This document shows, piece after piece, positions 18,312 to 28,077 of a stretch of 64,000 nucleotides of DNA (position 1 is its first letter; each line of letters begins with the position of its first letter). The translations under genes were made by a program, and so were the position numbers. The notes beneath the pieces were generated by a model. It had not been told where the DNA came from and made no database searches. It worked only from the letters and a program-made list of their open reading frames with translations. The DNA is from Runella limosa DSM 17973 (GTDB lineage Bacteria > Bacteroidota > Bacteroidia > Cytophagales > Spirosomataceae). The DNA lies in assembly GCF_000482465.1 (NCBI RefSeq), contig NZ_KI519424.1, positions 149,886 to 213,885 on the forward strand, in the 5' to 3' direction.

Positions 18312-19637
18312 CTATCGAGGGCCTTTTTTACCCTCGTTGCGTTTAGCATACCAAGGGCGTTGTCCACTCTTTGCCTTGGCAGCGCCTCCTTGCTCAGGAG
18401 CATTGCCCGACGGCTTGGGTCTAAATCTTTGGAAATTGTTTGATTTTTGAGTCGCCGACTGTTGACTAGACTTAGCAACCTCATTTCCAGGCTTCTGACT
18501 CTGCGGATACGGGTGTTCTTCGACCACAGGAATAACCTTATCAATCAGTTTTTGAATATCTTTCAACGACTTACGTTCTTCCGTTTCGCAAAATGAGTAA
18601 GCCGTTCCCGAAGCTCCCGCCCGCCCTGTCCGACCGATACGGTGAACATAAGTTTCGGGAATATTCGGTATTTCGTAATTGAATACGTGCGCCAACTCAT
18701 CCACGTCGATACCACGCGCGGCAATGTCCGTCGCTACCAAAACACGGGTGGTTTTTGCTTTGAAGTTGCTCAACGCATTTTGGCGCGCATTCTGTGATTT
18801 ATTACCGTGGATTGACTCCGCTTTAATATTATGACGCATCAGCACTTTCATCACCTTATCGGCCCCAAATTTAGTCCGCGTAAAAACCAGTGCATTCTCA
18901 ATTTTTGGGTCTTCCAACAAATGAATCAACAAATTTGCTTTGTTTTCTTTGTCCACAAAATACACCCGTTGTTGAATCAAATCCACCGTAGAAGACACAG
19001 GAGTTACCTCTACTTTTTCGGGTTCGTGCAAAATGGTATCGGCCAATTTGACAATCTCAGGGGGCATCGTAGCCGAGAAAAACAGCGATTGACGGCGCGG
19101 AGGCAATACCGCAATCACTTTCCGAACGTCGTGGACAAAACCCATGTCTAGCATTCGGTCAGCTTCGTCCAACACAAAAATTTCGAGGTGTTTTAGGCTC
19201 ACAAAACGTTGGGCCATCAAGTCCAACAAACGCCCAGGTGTAGCCACCAAAATATCCACACCGTTGTGAAGGGCATCCGTCTGGCGTGCTTGTTTTACCC
19301 CTCCAAAAATAACGGTATGTTTCAAACCTGTATAACGGCCATAAGAGGCCAAACTTTCCCCGATTTGAATCGCTAACTCGCGGGTTGGCGTCAGAATTAG
19401 GGCTTTAATGGCACGTTGTTTCGCATTTCGGTGCAATTGCCGCTCCGACAAAAGTTGAAGTATAGGAATGGCAAAAGCGGCGGTTTTTCCCGTTCCCGTT
19501 TGGGCGCATCCGAGCAAATCTTTTCCGTTTAAAACAATCGGAATGGCTTCGGCCTGAATCGGGGTTGGTGTTTCGTATCCCTCGGCCGTTAGTGCGCGGC
19601 GAATAGGGTCAATTAATTGAAGTGAGTCAAATGTCAT
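18312..19637 (-). CDS. DEAD-box ATP-dependent RNA helicase (RhlE type)
   Basis: 441 residues from the ATG at 19637 ([16 protein letters not shown]). An upstream in-frame ATG at 19706 would add an unusual leader and is less likely. Motifs in order: Q motif ([12 protein letters not shown]), I ([11 protein letters not shown]), Ia ([10 protein letters not shown]), Ib (TPGRLLD), II ([10 protein letters not shown]), III (SATMP), IV-V ([24 protein letters not shown]), VI ([10 protein letters not shown]). The C-terminal tail is basic and low-complexity ([23 protein letters not shown]). Such helicases work in ribosome assembly, RNA decay and cold adaptation. Confidence 0.95.
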   Translation of the reverse strand: MTFDSLQLIDPIRRALTAEGYETPTPIQAEAIPIVLNGKDLLGCAQTGTGKTAAFAIPILQLLSERQLHRNAKQRAIKALILTPTRELAIQIGESLASYGRYTGLKHTVIFGGVKQARQTDALHNGVDILVATPGRLLDLMAQRFVSLKHLEIFVLDEADRMLDMGFVHDVRKVIAVLPPRRQSLFFSATMPPEIVKLADTILHEPEKVEVTPVSSTVDLIQQRVYFVDKENKANLLIHLLEDPKIENALVFTRTKFGADKVMKVLMRHNIKAESIHGNKSQNARQNALSNFKAKTTRVLVATDIAARGIDVDELAHVFNYEIPNIPETYVHRIGRTGRAGASGTAYSFCETEERKSLKDIQKLIDKVIPVVEEHPYPQSQKPGNEVAKSSQQSATQKSNNFQRFRPKPSGNAPEQGGAAKAKSGQRPWYAKRNEGKKGPR

Positions 19638-19657
19638 GTAATCTTGTATAAATAAAA

Positions 19658-19685
19658 AGCGTGGAAAGTAGCTACTTCCCACGCT
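19658..19685. terminator. Palindromic terminator-like hairpin
   Basis: AGCGTGG(A)AAGTAGCTACTT(C)CCACGCT is a near-perfect palindrome lying between the DUF1080 gene stop (19721) and the helicase start (19637), both on the minus strand. It could terminate the upstream DUF1080 gene or regulate the helicase leader. Confidence 0.6.
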
Positions 19686-19720
19686 CATCGGGTAACTATA
19701 CCGCAAAGATAGGTAAATAA

Positions 19721-20341
19721 TTACAACGACTTAATTTTTAAATTCTTCCAGTTCACTTTGATACCTCCACCGTCGTGAATTTGAAGGGCAATTGACCCGT
19801 TTCCAGCGCCAATTTTCTCGTCGTTGATGTCCACCATTTCGTGTCCGTTCAACCACGTGCGAACGCGCGGCCCTTCTGCTCTGATTTTAAGGGTATTCCA
19901 TTCGCCAAACTTCAAAAAGCCTTCTTTCTCATCGGGAATCTGAATCAACCAACCACGGCCGTACGACTCGTAAATTCCGCCCGTATCGTGGTTTGGAGGG
20001 GCAACTTCTACCTGCCAGCCGCTCACTTTGGTGCTACCATCGGGAATATTAGAACGAATGAATACGCCACTGTTGCCGTTGGCACCTTGTTTGAAATCGA
20101 CCGATAGTTCAAAATTCTTGTAGGTTTTGGTCGTTGCTAAGTATCCATAACCTTTGTCAGGACCACTTTCACAGATCAATTCGCCGTCTTGAACGAACCA
20201 TTTTTCGGTACCATACACCTTCCAGCCCGTGAGGTCTTTACCGTTAAATAAATTTTCTTTTTTTTGAGCCATAGCCCCCGTTGTCAACGCCAACGAGCAG
20301 GCAGCAATTAGAAATGGTTTACGTAGATTTGAGAGAAACAT
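19721..20341 (-). CDS. Secreted DUF1080 (3-keto-disaccharide hydrolase/LamG-like) protein
   Basis: I take the ATG at 20341 ([26 protein letters not shown]), because it gives a clean signal peptide; the frame itself is open from 20482. The domain signature is [90 protein letters not shown] and a C-terminal [23 protein letters not shown]1080 proteins are concanavalin-like and several hydrolyse 3-keto-glycosides. It is divergent from the beta-propeller gene at 20403, and the two share a 61-base promoter region. Confidence 0.9.
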   Translation of the reverse strand: MFLSNLRKPFLIAACSLALTTGAMAQKKENLFNGKDLTGWKVYGTEKWFVQDGELICESGPDKGYGYLATTKTYKNFELSVDFKQGANGNSGVFIRSNIPDGSTKVSGWQVEVAPPNHDTGGIYESYGRGWLIQIPDEKEGFLKFGEWNTLKIRAEGPRVRTWLNGHEMVDINDEKIGAGNGSIALQIHDGGGIKVNWKNLKIKSL

Positions 20342-20402
20342 TACTTTAAAGGATAAACGGTTCGTGTAAATAATTGTCATTACAAAACAAGTCTTTTTTA
20401 AC

Positions 20403-21257
20403 GTGAAAACCTCATTTTTTCTTACCTCCGCCCTCATTATTGGTAGCTTTTTTTCAACAAAAGCGCAAGATAATGCCCCCATTAGCCTTCAAGAGCTTTG
20501 GAAATCAGACACGCTCCTCCGCACGCCCGAGTCGGTTTTGTACGACCCCAAAGGAAAACAATTGTTTGTGGCCAACATCAACAAAATGAACGCTGATAAG
20601 CCCGACGGCGACGGCTTTATTTCCATTTTGAACACCGATGGCAAAATCAAAAACCTCAAATGGACGACAGGGCTTAATGACCCAAAAGGCATGGGTATTG
20701 TAAAAAAATCGTTGTTTGTGGCTGATTTAAAAGACCTTGTCGAAATAGACTTAACCTCAGGAGCCATCCTGAAACGCCACGCGGCCGTTGGTTCGGTGAT
20801 GCTCAACGACGTAAGTGTAAGTCCCAAAGGAGAAATTTTTGTGAGTGATTCGCGGGGTCATAAACTGTACCGCTACGCCGATGGAAAATTGGAATTGTTT
20901 TTGGATGACCCTAATTTGCAAGGCCCTAACGGCGTATTTGCCGAAAAAGAGCACCTCATTGTGGCTTCGGCAGGAACGGGTAATTTGTGGAAATTGGATT
21001 ATGACACCAAGAAATACAGTTCATGGGCGATGACCAACAAAACGGCCGATGGGATTCTTCGTCATGGTGATAACTACTTGATTTCGTGCTGGCACGGTGA
21101 AATTTACTGCGTTAAACCAGATGGTAAAGTGTGGAAACTCATCGACAGCAAAAGTCCACAGGTAAATACGGCAGATTTTGGGTTTATTCCGAATAAAAAA
21201 ACGGTTTTAGTCCCTAACTTTTATAAAAATACGGTGACTGCTTACGTGATAAAATAG
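20403..21257 (+). CDS. Secreted SMP-30/gluconolactonase-like beta-propeller protein
   Basis: 284 residues with a signal peptide ending FFSTKAQ. Repeated blades are visible: PESVLYDPKGKQLFVANIN, DPKGMGIVKKSLFVADLKDLVEIDL, VMLNDVSVSPKGEIFVSDSRGHKLYRY, QGPNGVFAEKEHLIVAS, GNLWKLDYDTKK. This fits a six-blade NHL/SMP-30-type propeller. Family members include lactonases and sugar-binding or uncharacterised proteins, and the metal-ligand set is not certain here. Divergent from the DUF1080 gene. Confidence 0.8.
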   Translation: MKTSFFLTSALIIGSFFSTKAQDNAPISLQELWKSDTLLRTPESVLYDPKGKQLFVANINKMNADKPDGDGFISILNTDGKIKNLKWTTGLNDPKGMGIVKKSLFVADLKDLVEIDLTSGAILKRHAAVGSVMLNDVSVSPKGEIFVSDSRGHKLYRYADGKLELFLDDPNLQGPNGVFAEKEHLIVASAGTGNLWKLDYDTKKYSSWAMTNKTADGILRHGDNYLISCWHGEIYCVKPDGKVWKLIDSKSPQVNTADFGFIPNKKTVLVPNFYKNTVTAYVIK

Positions 21258-21262
21258 TATTT

Positions 21263-21332
21263 TTGAACCATATAAAACATATAAGGGATTATAAGAACTT
21301 ACATTTTCTTATATGACTTATATGGTTCAAAA
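21263..21332. repeat. Inverted repeat around the intergenic region before the DUF4126 gene
   Basis: TTTTGAACCATATAA near 21263 and TTATATGGTTCAAAA near 21318-21332 pair, with inner ATATAAG / CTTATAT words, around a central AT-rich loop. It lies between two plus-strand genes and can act as the terminator of the propeller gene. It also suggests that the next gene starts at 21343 rather than at the ATG inside the repeat. Confidence 0.65.
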
Positions 21333-21342
21333 CATCCCCACA

Positions 21343-21903
21343 ATGGAAATCTTCCTTAGTCTCTGCTTAGGAGTCGGTTTAGCCGCTTGCTCAGGTTTTC
21401 GGGTGTTTGTGCCCTTGCTCATCAGCAGCTTGGGCATTCATTTTGGCCTCGTCAATGTCGATACGGGCTTTGAATGGATGGGAACGTGGGCTGCCATCGC
21501 AGTCCTAGCCAGTGCAACTGTGCTCGAAATTGGGGGCTATTACATTCCTTGGGTGGACAACTTGCTAGACACCATCGCCACCCCCGCCGCCGTAGCCGCA
21601 GGCACACTATTGACCACTTCTTTCATCGAAATCGACAACCCATTGTTACAGTGGGGCTTGGGAATCATCATGGGCGGAGGAACGGCTGGCTTCATCCAAG
21701 CGGGAACGAGCCTTGTCCGACTGGCTTCCACCAAATTCAGTGGAGGGCTGGCCAACCCCGTCGTCTCCACCGTCGAAAATGTCACCGCCATCGGCTTTTC
21801 ACTTTTCACCTTCTGGTTGCCCGTGGTCGCTTTTGTATTGGTCGTTTTATTTATCGTTTGGTTAATACAAAAGTTATTAGCTCGAAAAAGTAAAACCACT
21901 TAA
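21343..21903 (+). CDS. DUF4126-family integral membrane protein
   Basis: I use the ATG at 21343 (MEIFLSLCLGVGLAACSGFRVF); an upstream ATG at 21313 lies in an inverted repeat and adds ten atypical residues. Five or so hydrophobic segments, the motif ACSGFRVFVPLL at the N-terminus and WVDNLLDTIATPAAVAAGTL in the middle are typical of DUF4126. Function of the family is unknown. Small and complete. Confidence 0.88.
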   Translation: MEIFLSLCLGVGLAACSGFRVFVPLLISSLGIHFGLVNVDTGFEWMGTWAAIAVLASATVLEIGGYYIPWVDNLLDTIATPAAVAAGTLLTTSFIEIDNPLLQWGLGIIMGGGTAGFIQAGTSLVRLASTKFSGGLANPVVSTVENVTAIGFSLFTFWLPVVAFVLVVLFIVWLIQKLLARKSKTT

Positions 21904-21951
21904 ATCTAGGCTTTTAGCCATATACGCGTCTCTGCCTGCAAAAAAAGAAAC

Positions 21952-23301
21952 ATGAAAACCAACCGTCGCGACTTCGTCAAACAACTTGGAATTGTATCGG
22001 CTTCAACGGCTGCTGTTCCTCACTTCAATATCATTAAAAGCCTAAACGACAACAAAATCCGAATTGCTACCATTGGAATGGGAATTCAGGGTTTTCAGGA
22101 CACCAAAGCCGCGCTACGCACCGATATGTGTGAGCTAGTTGCTGCGGCAGACTTGTACGACGGGCGGCTCGCTCACGTAAAAGAAACGTTTGGTAATCAC
22201 GTATTTACCACCCGAGACTACCGCGAGGTATTGGAACGAAAAGACGTTGACGCCGTCCTCATCGTTACGCCCGACCACTGGCACGACCGTATTTCGATTG
22301 CCGCCCTCAAGAAAGGCAAACACGTTTACTGCGAAAAACCGATGGTGCAAAACATCGAAGAAGGAGCAGCTGTCATTGCTGCTGCAAAAGCCGCAGGCAA
22401 GGTAATGCAAGTTGGCAGCCAACGCATTAGTGGTGCCGCTTTTCAGGAAGCAAAACGATTGGTAGAAGCTGGAGATATTGGGAACATTAACTTTATCGAA
22501 TCCACCAACGACCGCTTTAACGCCATTGGCGCGTGGCAATATTCTATCCCGACCGATGCCTCCCCCAAAACCATCGACTGGGAAACATTTCTAGGCGACG
22601 CTCCCAAACGTGCATTCGACCCCGTTCGCTTTTTTCGCTGGCGCAACTACCGCGACTACGGAACGGGTGTAGCGGGCGATTTGTTTGTCCACCTCATTAC
22701 GGGCGTTCACTTCGTGACAGGTTCGCTGGGGCCAAGTCGGATTTATTCGTCAGGGCAGCTTTCGTACTGGAAAGATGGCCGCGATGTACCCGATGTCATG
22801 GTGGCAAGCATGGAATACCCCGCCCAAGGTAAATTTGACGCTTTCCAAATGGTACTACGGGTTAATTTTGCCAACGCAGGTTCCATCAAAAACGTTACCC
22901 GCATCGTTGGTAACGAAGGCGAAATTACGTTTGGTGGTGATTCTCTCACGCTTACCAAGCGTAAATTGCCAGCTGCGCCAGGTTATGGCAACGGCGAAAG
23001 CTTCGGTACATTTTCGGACGCCCAACAAAAAGAATATTTAGCGGCCTACGACGCCAAATACCCCGCCGATTCACGCACACCTGAGCCAGTCAAAGAGGTA
23101 AAATTTGACGCTCCCCAGGGCGATGACGCCCATAAAAATCACTTTGCCAACTTTTTTGAAGGCATCAAAGACAACAAACCCGTTATCGAAGGGCCGTTGT
23201 TTGGTTTCCGTGCCGCAGCGCCCGTTTTGGCCTGTAACAAAAGCTATTTTGAGAAAAAAGTAGTAAAATGGGATGCCAAAAACCTCAAAATTTTACCGTA
23301 G
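21952..23301 (+). CDS. Gfo/Idh/MocA-family oxidoreductase, exported type
   Basis: 449 residues. The N-terminus NRRDFVKQLGIVSASTAAVPHF looks like a Tat-type leader (RRDFVK). The Rossmann part is IRIATIGMGIQGFQD, with ADLYDGRLAHVKETFG, DVDAVLIVTPDHWH and the Gfo/Idh/MocA catalytic-site motif KGKHVYCEKPM. A C-terminal alpha/beta domain follows. Family enzymes act on sugars or inositols with NAD(P). The substrate is unknown; the neighbouring DUF1080 and propeller genes suggest periplasmic sugar processing. Confidence 0.92.
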   Translation: MKTNRRDFVKQLGIVSASTAAVPHFNIIKSLNDNKIRIATIGMGIQGFQDTKAALRTDMCELVAAADLYDGRLAHVKETFGNHVFTTRDYREVLERKDVDAVLIVTPDHWHDRISIAALKKGKHVYCEKPMVQNIEEGAAVIAAAKAAGKVMQVGSQRISGAAFQEAKRLVEAGDIGNINFIESTNDRFNAIGAWQYSIPTDASPKTIDWETFLGDAPKRAFDPVRFFRWRNYRDYGTGVAGDLFVHLITGVHFVTGSLGPSRIYSSGQLSYWKDGRDVPDVMVASMEYPAQGKFDAFQMVLRVNFANAGSIKNVTRIVGNEGEITFGGDSLTLTKRKLPAAPGYGNGESFGTFSDAQQKEYLAAYDAKYPADSRTPEPVKEVKFDAPQGDDAHKNHFANFFEGIKDNKPVIEGPLFGFRAAAPVLACNKSYFEKKVVKWDAKNLKILP

Positions 23302-23304
23302 CGA

Positions 23305-24201
23305 ATGCTCTTACTCATTCTTACTACGACGACTTTGGCGATTGGGATTAGGATTTTGGTAAACCCTTTATCCAACGTTTTCCAAAAATACCTAACCCAG
23401 CGCCAAGCCAATCCTTTGTTTATTGTCACTTGTACCTACGGGTTTCTCAGTTTGGGTTGTTTAGGTTACTTATTGGTAGCTTTCCCTTCCAACCTACCCA
23501 GCTCTTTTTGGCAAAACTCCCTTATTTTTAACATTTTAGCGGTAGGAGGCAACTATTTTTTGGTCAAATCCCTCCAACACGGCGATTTATCAGTTTTGGG
23601 ACCAGTCAATGCCTACAAATCGTTAGTTAGCCTAGTTTTTGGATTATTTTTATTGGGAGAAATTCCCAATCGTTGGGGTGTTATAGGAATGTTGTTGATT
23701 GTGGCGGGGAGCTATTTTGTCTTGAGCCAATCAGGTTCTAAAAATGCACTGAGCTGGAAATTATTCCAACAACCTGAAGTACGATACCGTTTTTTCGCCC
23801 TGTTTCTTTCTGCCACCGATGCCTTATTTTTGAAGAAACTCATCATCGCTACCAACCCTACATTGGCGTATGTTTCGTGGTGTATGGGAGGCTTTTTTTT
23901 CTCGCTAATTGGGCTACTTTTTCTACAGAAAAACGAACCACTTTTACCTCAATTCCAAACACTTAAAGCTTATAAATGGCATTTCTTAGCCCTTGCTATT
24001 TCAACGGGATTGATGCAACTTTCAACCAACTTTGCCTTTGAAGGCATTCAAGTAAGTTACGCCTTGGCTTTGTTCCAAATTTCGGCCTTGGTGAGTGTAT
24101 TTTTTGGGGTTCATTTTTTTCAAGAAACCCAGTTGTGGAAAAAACTAGCGGGGGCGTCAATCATGGTGGCAGGTGCTGTTCTGATTATTTTGTTCAAATA
24201 A
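23305..24201 (+). CDS. EamA/DMT-family membrane transporter
   Basis: 298 residues with about ten hydrophobic segments arranged as two EamA repeats (GNYFLVKSLQHGDLSVLGPVNAYKSLVSLVFGLFLLGE and LSTNFAFEGIQVSYALALFQISALVSVFFGVHFFQE). Each repeat ends in the usual xGE or QE followed by a last helix. It starts three bases after the oxidoreductase stop, so the two form an operon. Substrate of such drug/metabolite transporters cannot be deduced. Confidence 0.9.
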   Translation: MLLLILTTTTLAIGIRILVNPLSNVFQKYLTQRQANPLFIVTCTYGFLSLGCLGYLLVAFPSNLPSSFWQNSLIFNILAVGGNYFLVKSLQHGDLSVLGPVNAYKSLVSLVFGLFLLGEIPNRWGVIGMLLIVAGSYFVLSQSGSKNALSWKLFQQPEVRYRFFALFLSATDALFLKKLIIATNPTLAYVSWCMGGFFFSLIGLLFLQKNEPLLPQFQTLKAYKWHFLALAISTGLMQLSTNFAFEGIQVSYALALFQISALVSVFFGVHFFQETQLWKKLAGASIMVAGAVLIILFK

Positions 24202-24204
24202 TTC

Positions 24205-24286
24205 GGTCAGACGATAGTCAGAAATAATTCGGTCAGACGATAGTCAGACCGTACAAGCAGGCCAATGGTCTGACTATCGTCTGACC
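24205..24286. terminator. Repeated GGTCAGACGATAGTCAGA motif; bidirectional hairpin between convergent genes
   Basis: GGTCAGACGATAGTCAGA occurs at 24205-24222 and again, 26 bases later, at 24231-24249 (there with an extra C). An inverted 19-base copy is at 24268-24286, giving a perfect 19-base stem with an 18-base loop. It spans the end of the minus-strand epimerase gene (stop at 24274) just after the plus-strand transporter gene. Confidence 0.75.
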
Positions 24287-25350
24287 TGTGTGGATAACCC
24301 TAAACCTGCTTTGTCTGTCAGACTTAAAAAGCCATTCTCCAGCACAAAACCACTCGAAACCACGTCTTCGGCAAGGTCAAAACTTCCGTCTAAATCTAAA
24401 TAACGGGTAGTTGAGCAGGCAAAAGCAGCGTGCAAAGCCGCAGTAATGCTAACGATACTTTCGTCGTTACAGCCCCAAAAGAGCTCAATAGCTGCGTTTT
24501 TGGCAATAGTAGCAATCTCAAAAGCATTGAGAATCCCCCCACACTTCATGAGTTTAACATTAAAAACTCCAAACGGCTGAGGATGTTGCGCCAGCGTTAA
24601 CGCCGCATGGGCATTTTTGAGCGATTCGTCCGCGACGAGATTCGTTCTTAGTTCGGCATCAAGCGATAGTAGGGAAGCCTCCTCTCCTACTACCAGCGGT
24701 TGTTCGATGACTTCAATCCCTACTTTTTCGGTGGCTTTTACAAAATGTTTTAATTCGCCCAAACTGTATCCTTGGTTGGCATCCACCCGAATTTTGAACG
24801 TAGAACCATAACATTCGTGAAGTCGTAAGACCCGTTCAATGTCTTCTTCCACCACCTCTCCTGTCTTGATTTTCAGCACTTTAAAACCTAACCTTCGGTA
24901 TTCTTCCGCTTCTTTCAATGTTTCTTCTACCGACATAATCCCGATGGTAACGGAGGTAGGAAGTGAGGTTATTTTTTGTCCGTATAACTCCACAATGGGG
25001 ATTCCAAGGTACTGCCCAAACGCATCGTGCAGCGCAATGTCCACCACGGCTTGCGTACCAGGAAGCATTGGAAAAGCTTGACAAGTTTCAAATATTAGTT
25101 GCCTAAAATGACGAATATCTCGTCCAACAAACCTTTGAAAAAAATCCGATTGCAATTGGGCAAACGTCTGCGTTCCTGTTTCCCCAACCACTTCTTCCGC
25201 TGGACTAGCCGCACCAAGCCCAACGATGCCATTTTCAAGTTCAATTTCCAAGAAAACATTTTCCGCGTCCGTAAACGTATAACCCGCAATAGCATAAGGT
25301 TTACTCAATGCCAATTTTTTGAGAAAAGGACGAACGCGAGTAATTTTCAT
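24274..25350 (-). CDS. dgcA: Enolase-superfamily racemase/epimerase (DgcA-like, N-acetyl-D-glutamate or dipeptide)
   Basis: 358 residues with a muconate-lactonising-type capping domain (KPYAIAGYTFTDAENVFLEIELENG) and a barrel with KIKTG (catalytic KxK region), RVDANQGYS, EQPL, VADESLKNAH and KLMKCGGI. These are the usual Asp, Glu, Asp metal ligands and Lys bases of the superfamily. Relatives are L-Ala-D/L-Glu epimerases. The immediately upstream DUF1611 gene points to the DgcA role, racemising N-acetyl-D-glutamate in D-glutamate breakdown. The pair spacing (12 bases) indicates one operon. Confidence 0.85.
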   Translation of the reverse strand: MKITRVRPFLKKLALSKPYAIAGYTFTDAENVFLEIELENGIVGLGAASPAEEVVGETGTQTFAQLQSDFFQRFVGRDIRHFRQLIFETCQAFPMLPGTQAVVDIALHDAFGQYLGIPIVELYGQKITSLPTSVTIGIMSVEETLKEAEEYRRLGFKVLKIKTGEVVEEDIERVLRLHECYGSTFKIRVDANQGYSLGELKHFVKATEKVGIEVIEQPLVVGEEASLLSLDAELRTNLVADESLKNAHAALTLAQHPQPFGVFNVKLMKCGGILNAFEIATIAKNAAIELFWGCNDESIVSITAALHAAFACSTTRYLDLDGSFDLAEDVVSSGFVLENGFLSLTDKAGLGLSTQVRR

Positions 25351-25362
25351 AAAGTGTTGATT

Positions 25363-26415
25363 TTATACCAAAAGTAGTTGAAGCTGCGCCACAATTTCCT
25401 GAACCCCTTGTTCCAAAGGCAACACCACAGGAATAGTCAACCTTGAACGGTATTCTTGCTGAAAATCAATGGCTTCTTGATGGGTACAACCTTCGGTATT
25501 GAGGGCTAGAGCTATTACTTTTGACCCGAATTTTTCAATAATGTCGATTTCGGACTCCACCGACGGGATTTTACCCCAATGCGCCTCGTTGTCAAAATAG
25601 GTGCGTTTTGGAGCGTGTACCAATACCACATACTTGGCTTGACCCGAAATCAAAAACTCCAGTCCGCACGGGCCACTGGGGTTTCGGAGCGACGATTGAC
25701 CTTCCACCAAAATCAGGTCGGCATTGGTTTCTTTCCAACACGAAACAATGGCGTGTTCGACCTCGCCCGACACAAAATCATTGAGCGTTGAATCAAAAAT
25801 AAAACCGTATTTTCCGCCCTGCAACCAGCCCGTTTGACCCGTATAAATCATTTGGGCATTGACATTTTTTTGTTCACAAGCTTGACGAATCAACCTTGCC
25901 GTGGTGCGTTTGCCTAAGGCACAATCCATCCCAATCACCGCTACAATCGGACAACTTACGTCGTAAATTTCTCCCGTCCAAAAATGCAAATCTTTACGGG
26001 CTTTCGGTTTACGAACGTCAATGAGTTGGACTTTATGTTGGGCAGCCAACGCCGCAATTTCAGGTTTTTCCGACAAATATTCGTGCAAACCATTCACAAT
26101 GGAAAGTCCACGTTCGATGGCCTCCTCCACAATCGTGAGCATATCAGGTGGCAAAACCCCTCCCACCGTTGCGACCCCAATGATTAGATAATCAACTGAT
26201 GGTAAATACTTTAAGCTTTCCGACAAGCTACTAAAAATGGGAATATTGCGATTTTTGCCATCCAATACCTCACCTGCATCTTGCCCAGCGGTGGGTGCAT
26301 CAATCACTCCCACGATGGTATATCGCTCCGTGCCACGAATCAGGCCGTGAGCCGTTTTGGCATCATTGGTACTTAAAAGGCCATTGGTTAAAATGAGCGC
26401 ATTGTTACTTTTCAT
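25363..26415 (-). CDS. dgcN: DUF1611-family protein (DgcN-like D-glutamate N-acetyltransferase)
   Basis: 350 residues: an N-terminal Rossmann-like domain (GLIRGTERYTIVGVID, VDYLIIGVATVGGVLPP) and a C-terminal P-loop-like domain with VIGMDCALGKRTTARLI (residues about 165-180), VEGQSSLRNP and a terminal domain. This is the DUF1611 architecture; one member, DgcN, acetylates D-glutamate. Its pairing with the enolase-superfamily gene downstream matches the described dgcN-dgcA operon. The catalytic assignment is by family and context only. Confidence 0.82.
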   Translation of the reverse strand: MKSNNALILTNGLLSTNDAKTAHGLIRGTERYTIVGVIDAPTAGQDAGEVLDGKNRNIPIFSSLSESLKYLPSVDYLIIGVATVGGVLPPDMLTIVEEAIERGLSIVNGLHEYLSEKPEIAALAAQHKVQLIDVRKPKARKDLHFWTGEIYDVSCPIVAVIGMDCALGKRTTARLIRQACEQKNVNAQMIYTGQTGWLQGGKYGFIFDSTLNDFVSGEVEHAIVSCWKETNADLILVEGQSSLRNPSGPCGLEFLISGQAKYVVLVHAPKRTYFDNEAHWGKIPSVESEIDIIEKFGSKVIALALNTEGCTHQEAIDFQQEYRSRLTIPVVLPLEQGVQEIVAQLQLLLV

Positions 26416-26422
26416 TTCAATT

Positions 26423-28054
26423 TTATTGCGCAGATTTGATAAATGATTGAAGTTGAGCGGTATATTCGTCGATTTGCTGCTGTTTCTGTTCCGTCGTCCA
26501 GCCCAATTCTTGCGCCATCAAATCGGCCACAATGGGCAAGGCTTCCAAAACTGCCTCCCAATCCAGAATCTCCAAACGCGTACGGCGGGCAAACACATCT
26601 CGCAAGGTCAAGGCCATTTCTTCCCGAACTTGATAAATAACTTCTGCCTGAATAAAAGGATATTTGTCCACCAAGCGTTGCGCCCAAAGGATGTTTTCTT
26701 GCGTCAGACGTGCGACTTTGTGCGCCCTACTTCCGTATTTACGAATGAGGTTTTTGGCTATATCTTTGGCCAAACGATATACCGTTTGGATAATTTTCCA
26801 ATCTTCAAACGCGTAGTCTTCACCACCCACAAGAACGTGTTGAGCCGTTGTACATTCACGGTCAACGCTCAACAATTCACAGGCTTTGTCGATGGTATCT
26901 TTGGCCATATAACGGTAGGTTGTCCATTTCCCCCCCAACAAACTTACCAAATTCGACGTAGGGTCATGTTCAACTTCGTGGTCACGAACCAGCTTTTTGG
27001 TAGAAGCCGACTCGCTCGCCGCCAACAAAGGCCGCAGTCCACCAAAACCAGCTTTCACCTGCGACTTATCGGGGCGTCTGGCCAAGTAGCGCGTAAGCGT
27101 ATCCAACAGAAAATCAACCTCTTTGTCATCCAAAATAGGTTCTTTATCTAAGTCTTTATAATCGGTATCGGTTGTTCCCAACAACAATTGTCCCTCAAAA
27201 GGAATCGCAAAAACGACACGTCCGTCGCTGGTTTTTGGAATGAGCATGGCGTCATCACTTTTGAGCACTTCGTACGGCAACACCACGTGAACCCCTTTAC
27301 TGGGACGAATACGTTTTGATAATTTAGGATTGGCCATCAATCGAACGTGATCCGCCAATGCTCCTGTGCAATTGATAAATAATTTCGCTTTTATCCCAAA
27401 CGTAGCCTCCCCTTCTGTTGGTCTTACTTGCGCTTCGGTCAGCTTGCCATTGGTATCTTTTTTTACCCCCACTAATTCCGTATAATTTGCCACGGCAACA
27501 CCTGCTTCTTCGGCCGCGTGGGCCAAGGCAAGACAGTACCGCGCATCGTCGAGCTGTCCGTCAAAATACAAAACCGCACTGTGCAATTTTTTAGCATCCA
27601 AAGAAGGCATTCGCAAAAGCGTTTCTTTTTTACTCAACCAACGGCTTTTGGGCAAAGCATCCCCTTTGGCAAAAAAGTCGTACATCCGCAATCCAATCGT
27701 AAAATACAATCCTTCAAACCAGCTAAAAACGGGCGTCAGAAGCGGCAACGGACGGGCTAAATGCGGCGCATTTTGCAGCACAATTTGGCGTTCTTCTAAG
27801 CCGTGACGTACTTGTTTTAATTGGGCAAAATCTAAATTTTTAAACGCTTGTTCAAGGTAACGTACTCCCCCATGAATCAGCTTTGTCGATTTCGACGAAG
27901 TTTCGGAGGCAAAGTCTTTTTTTTCAATCAATGCCACCTTAAAGCCGCGCAATGCCGCGTCGAGCGCACAACCTGCCCCGCTGGCCCCGCCTCCAATGAT
28001 ACAAATGTCAAACGTTTCATTTTGAAGGCGTTGCAAATTTTTTGAACGATTCAT
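26423..28054 (-). CDS. glpD: Glycerol-3-phosphate dehydrogenase (GlpD/GlpA type, FAD)
   Basis: 543 residues. The FAD-binding dinucleotide fold is at FDICIIGGGASGAGCALDAALRG; it is followed by ASETSSKSTKLIHGGVRYLEQ, LFINCTGALADHVR, RPSKGVHVVLP, GTTDTDY and SLLGGKWTTYRYMA, and a C-terminal helical domain. It oxidises glycerol-3-phosphate to dihydroxyacetone phosphate at the inner membrane and feeds the quinone pool. Just upstream of the dgcN-like gene; no functional link is obvious. Confidence 0.95.
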   Translation of the reverse strand: MNRSKNLQRLQNETFDICIIGGGASGAGCALDAALRGFKVALIEKKDFASETSSKSTKLIHGGVRYLEQAFKNLDFAQLKQVRHGLEERQIVLQNAPHLARPLPLLTPVFSWFEGLYFTIGLRMYDFFAKGDALPKSRWLSKKETLLRMPSLDAKKLHSAVLYFDGQLDDARYCLALAHAAEEAGVAVANYTELVGVKKDTNGKLTEAQVRPTEGEATFGIKAKLFINCTGALADHVRLMANPKLSKRIRPSKGVHVVLPYEVLKSDDAMLIPKTSDGRVVFAIPFEGQLLLGTTDTDYKDLDKEPILDDKEVDFLLDTLTRYLARRPDKSQVKAGFGGLRPLLAASESASTKKLVRDHEVEHDPTSNLVSLLGGKWTTYRYMAKDTIDKACELLSVDRECTTAQHVLVGGEDYAFEDWKIIQTVYRLAKDIAKNLIRKYGSRAHKVARLTQENILWAQRLVDKYPFIQAEVIYQVREEMALTLRDVFARRTRLEILDWEAVLEALPIVADLMAQELGWTTEQKQQQIDEYTAQLQSFIKSAQ

Positions 28055-28077
28055 GGGAATGAGTTTTTAGTGTAACG

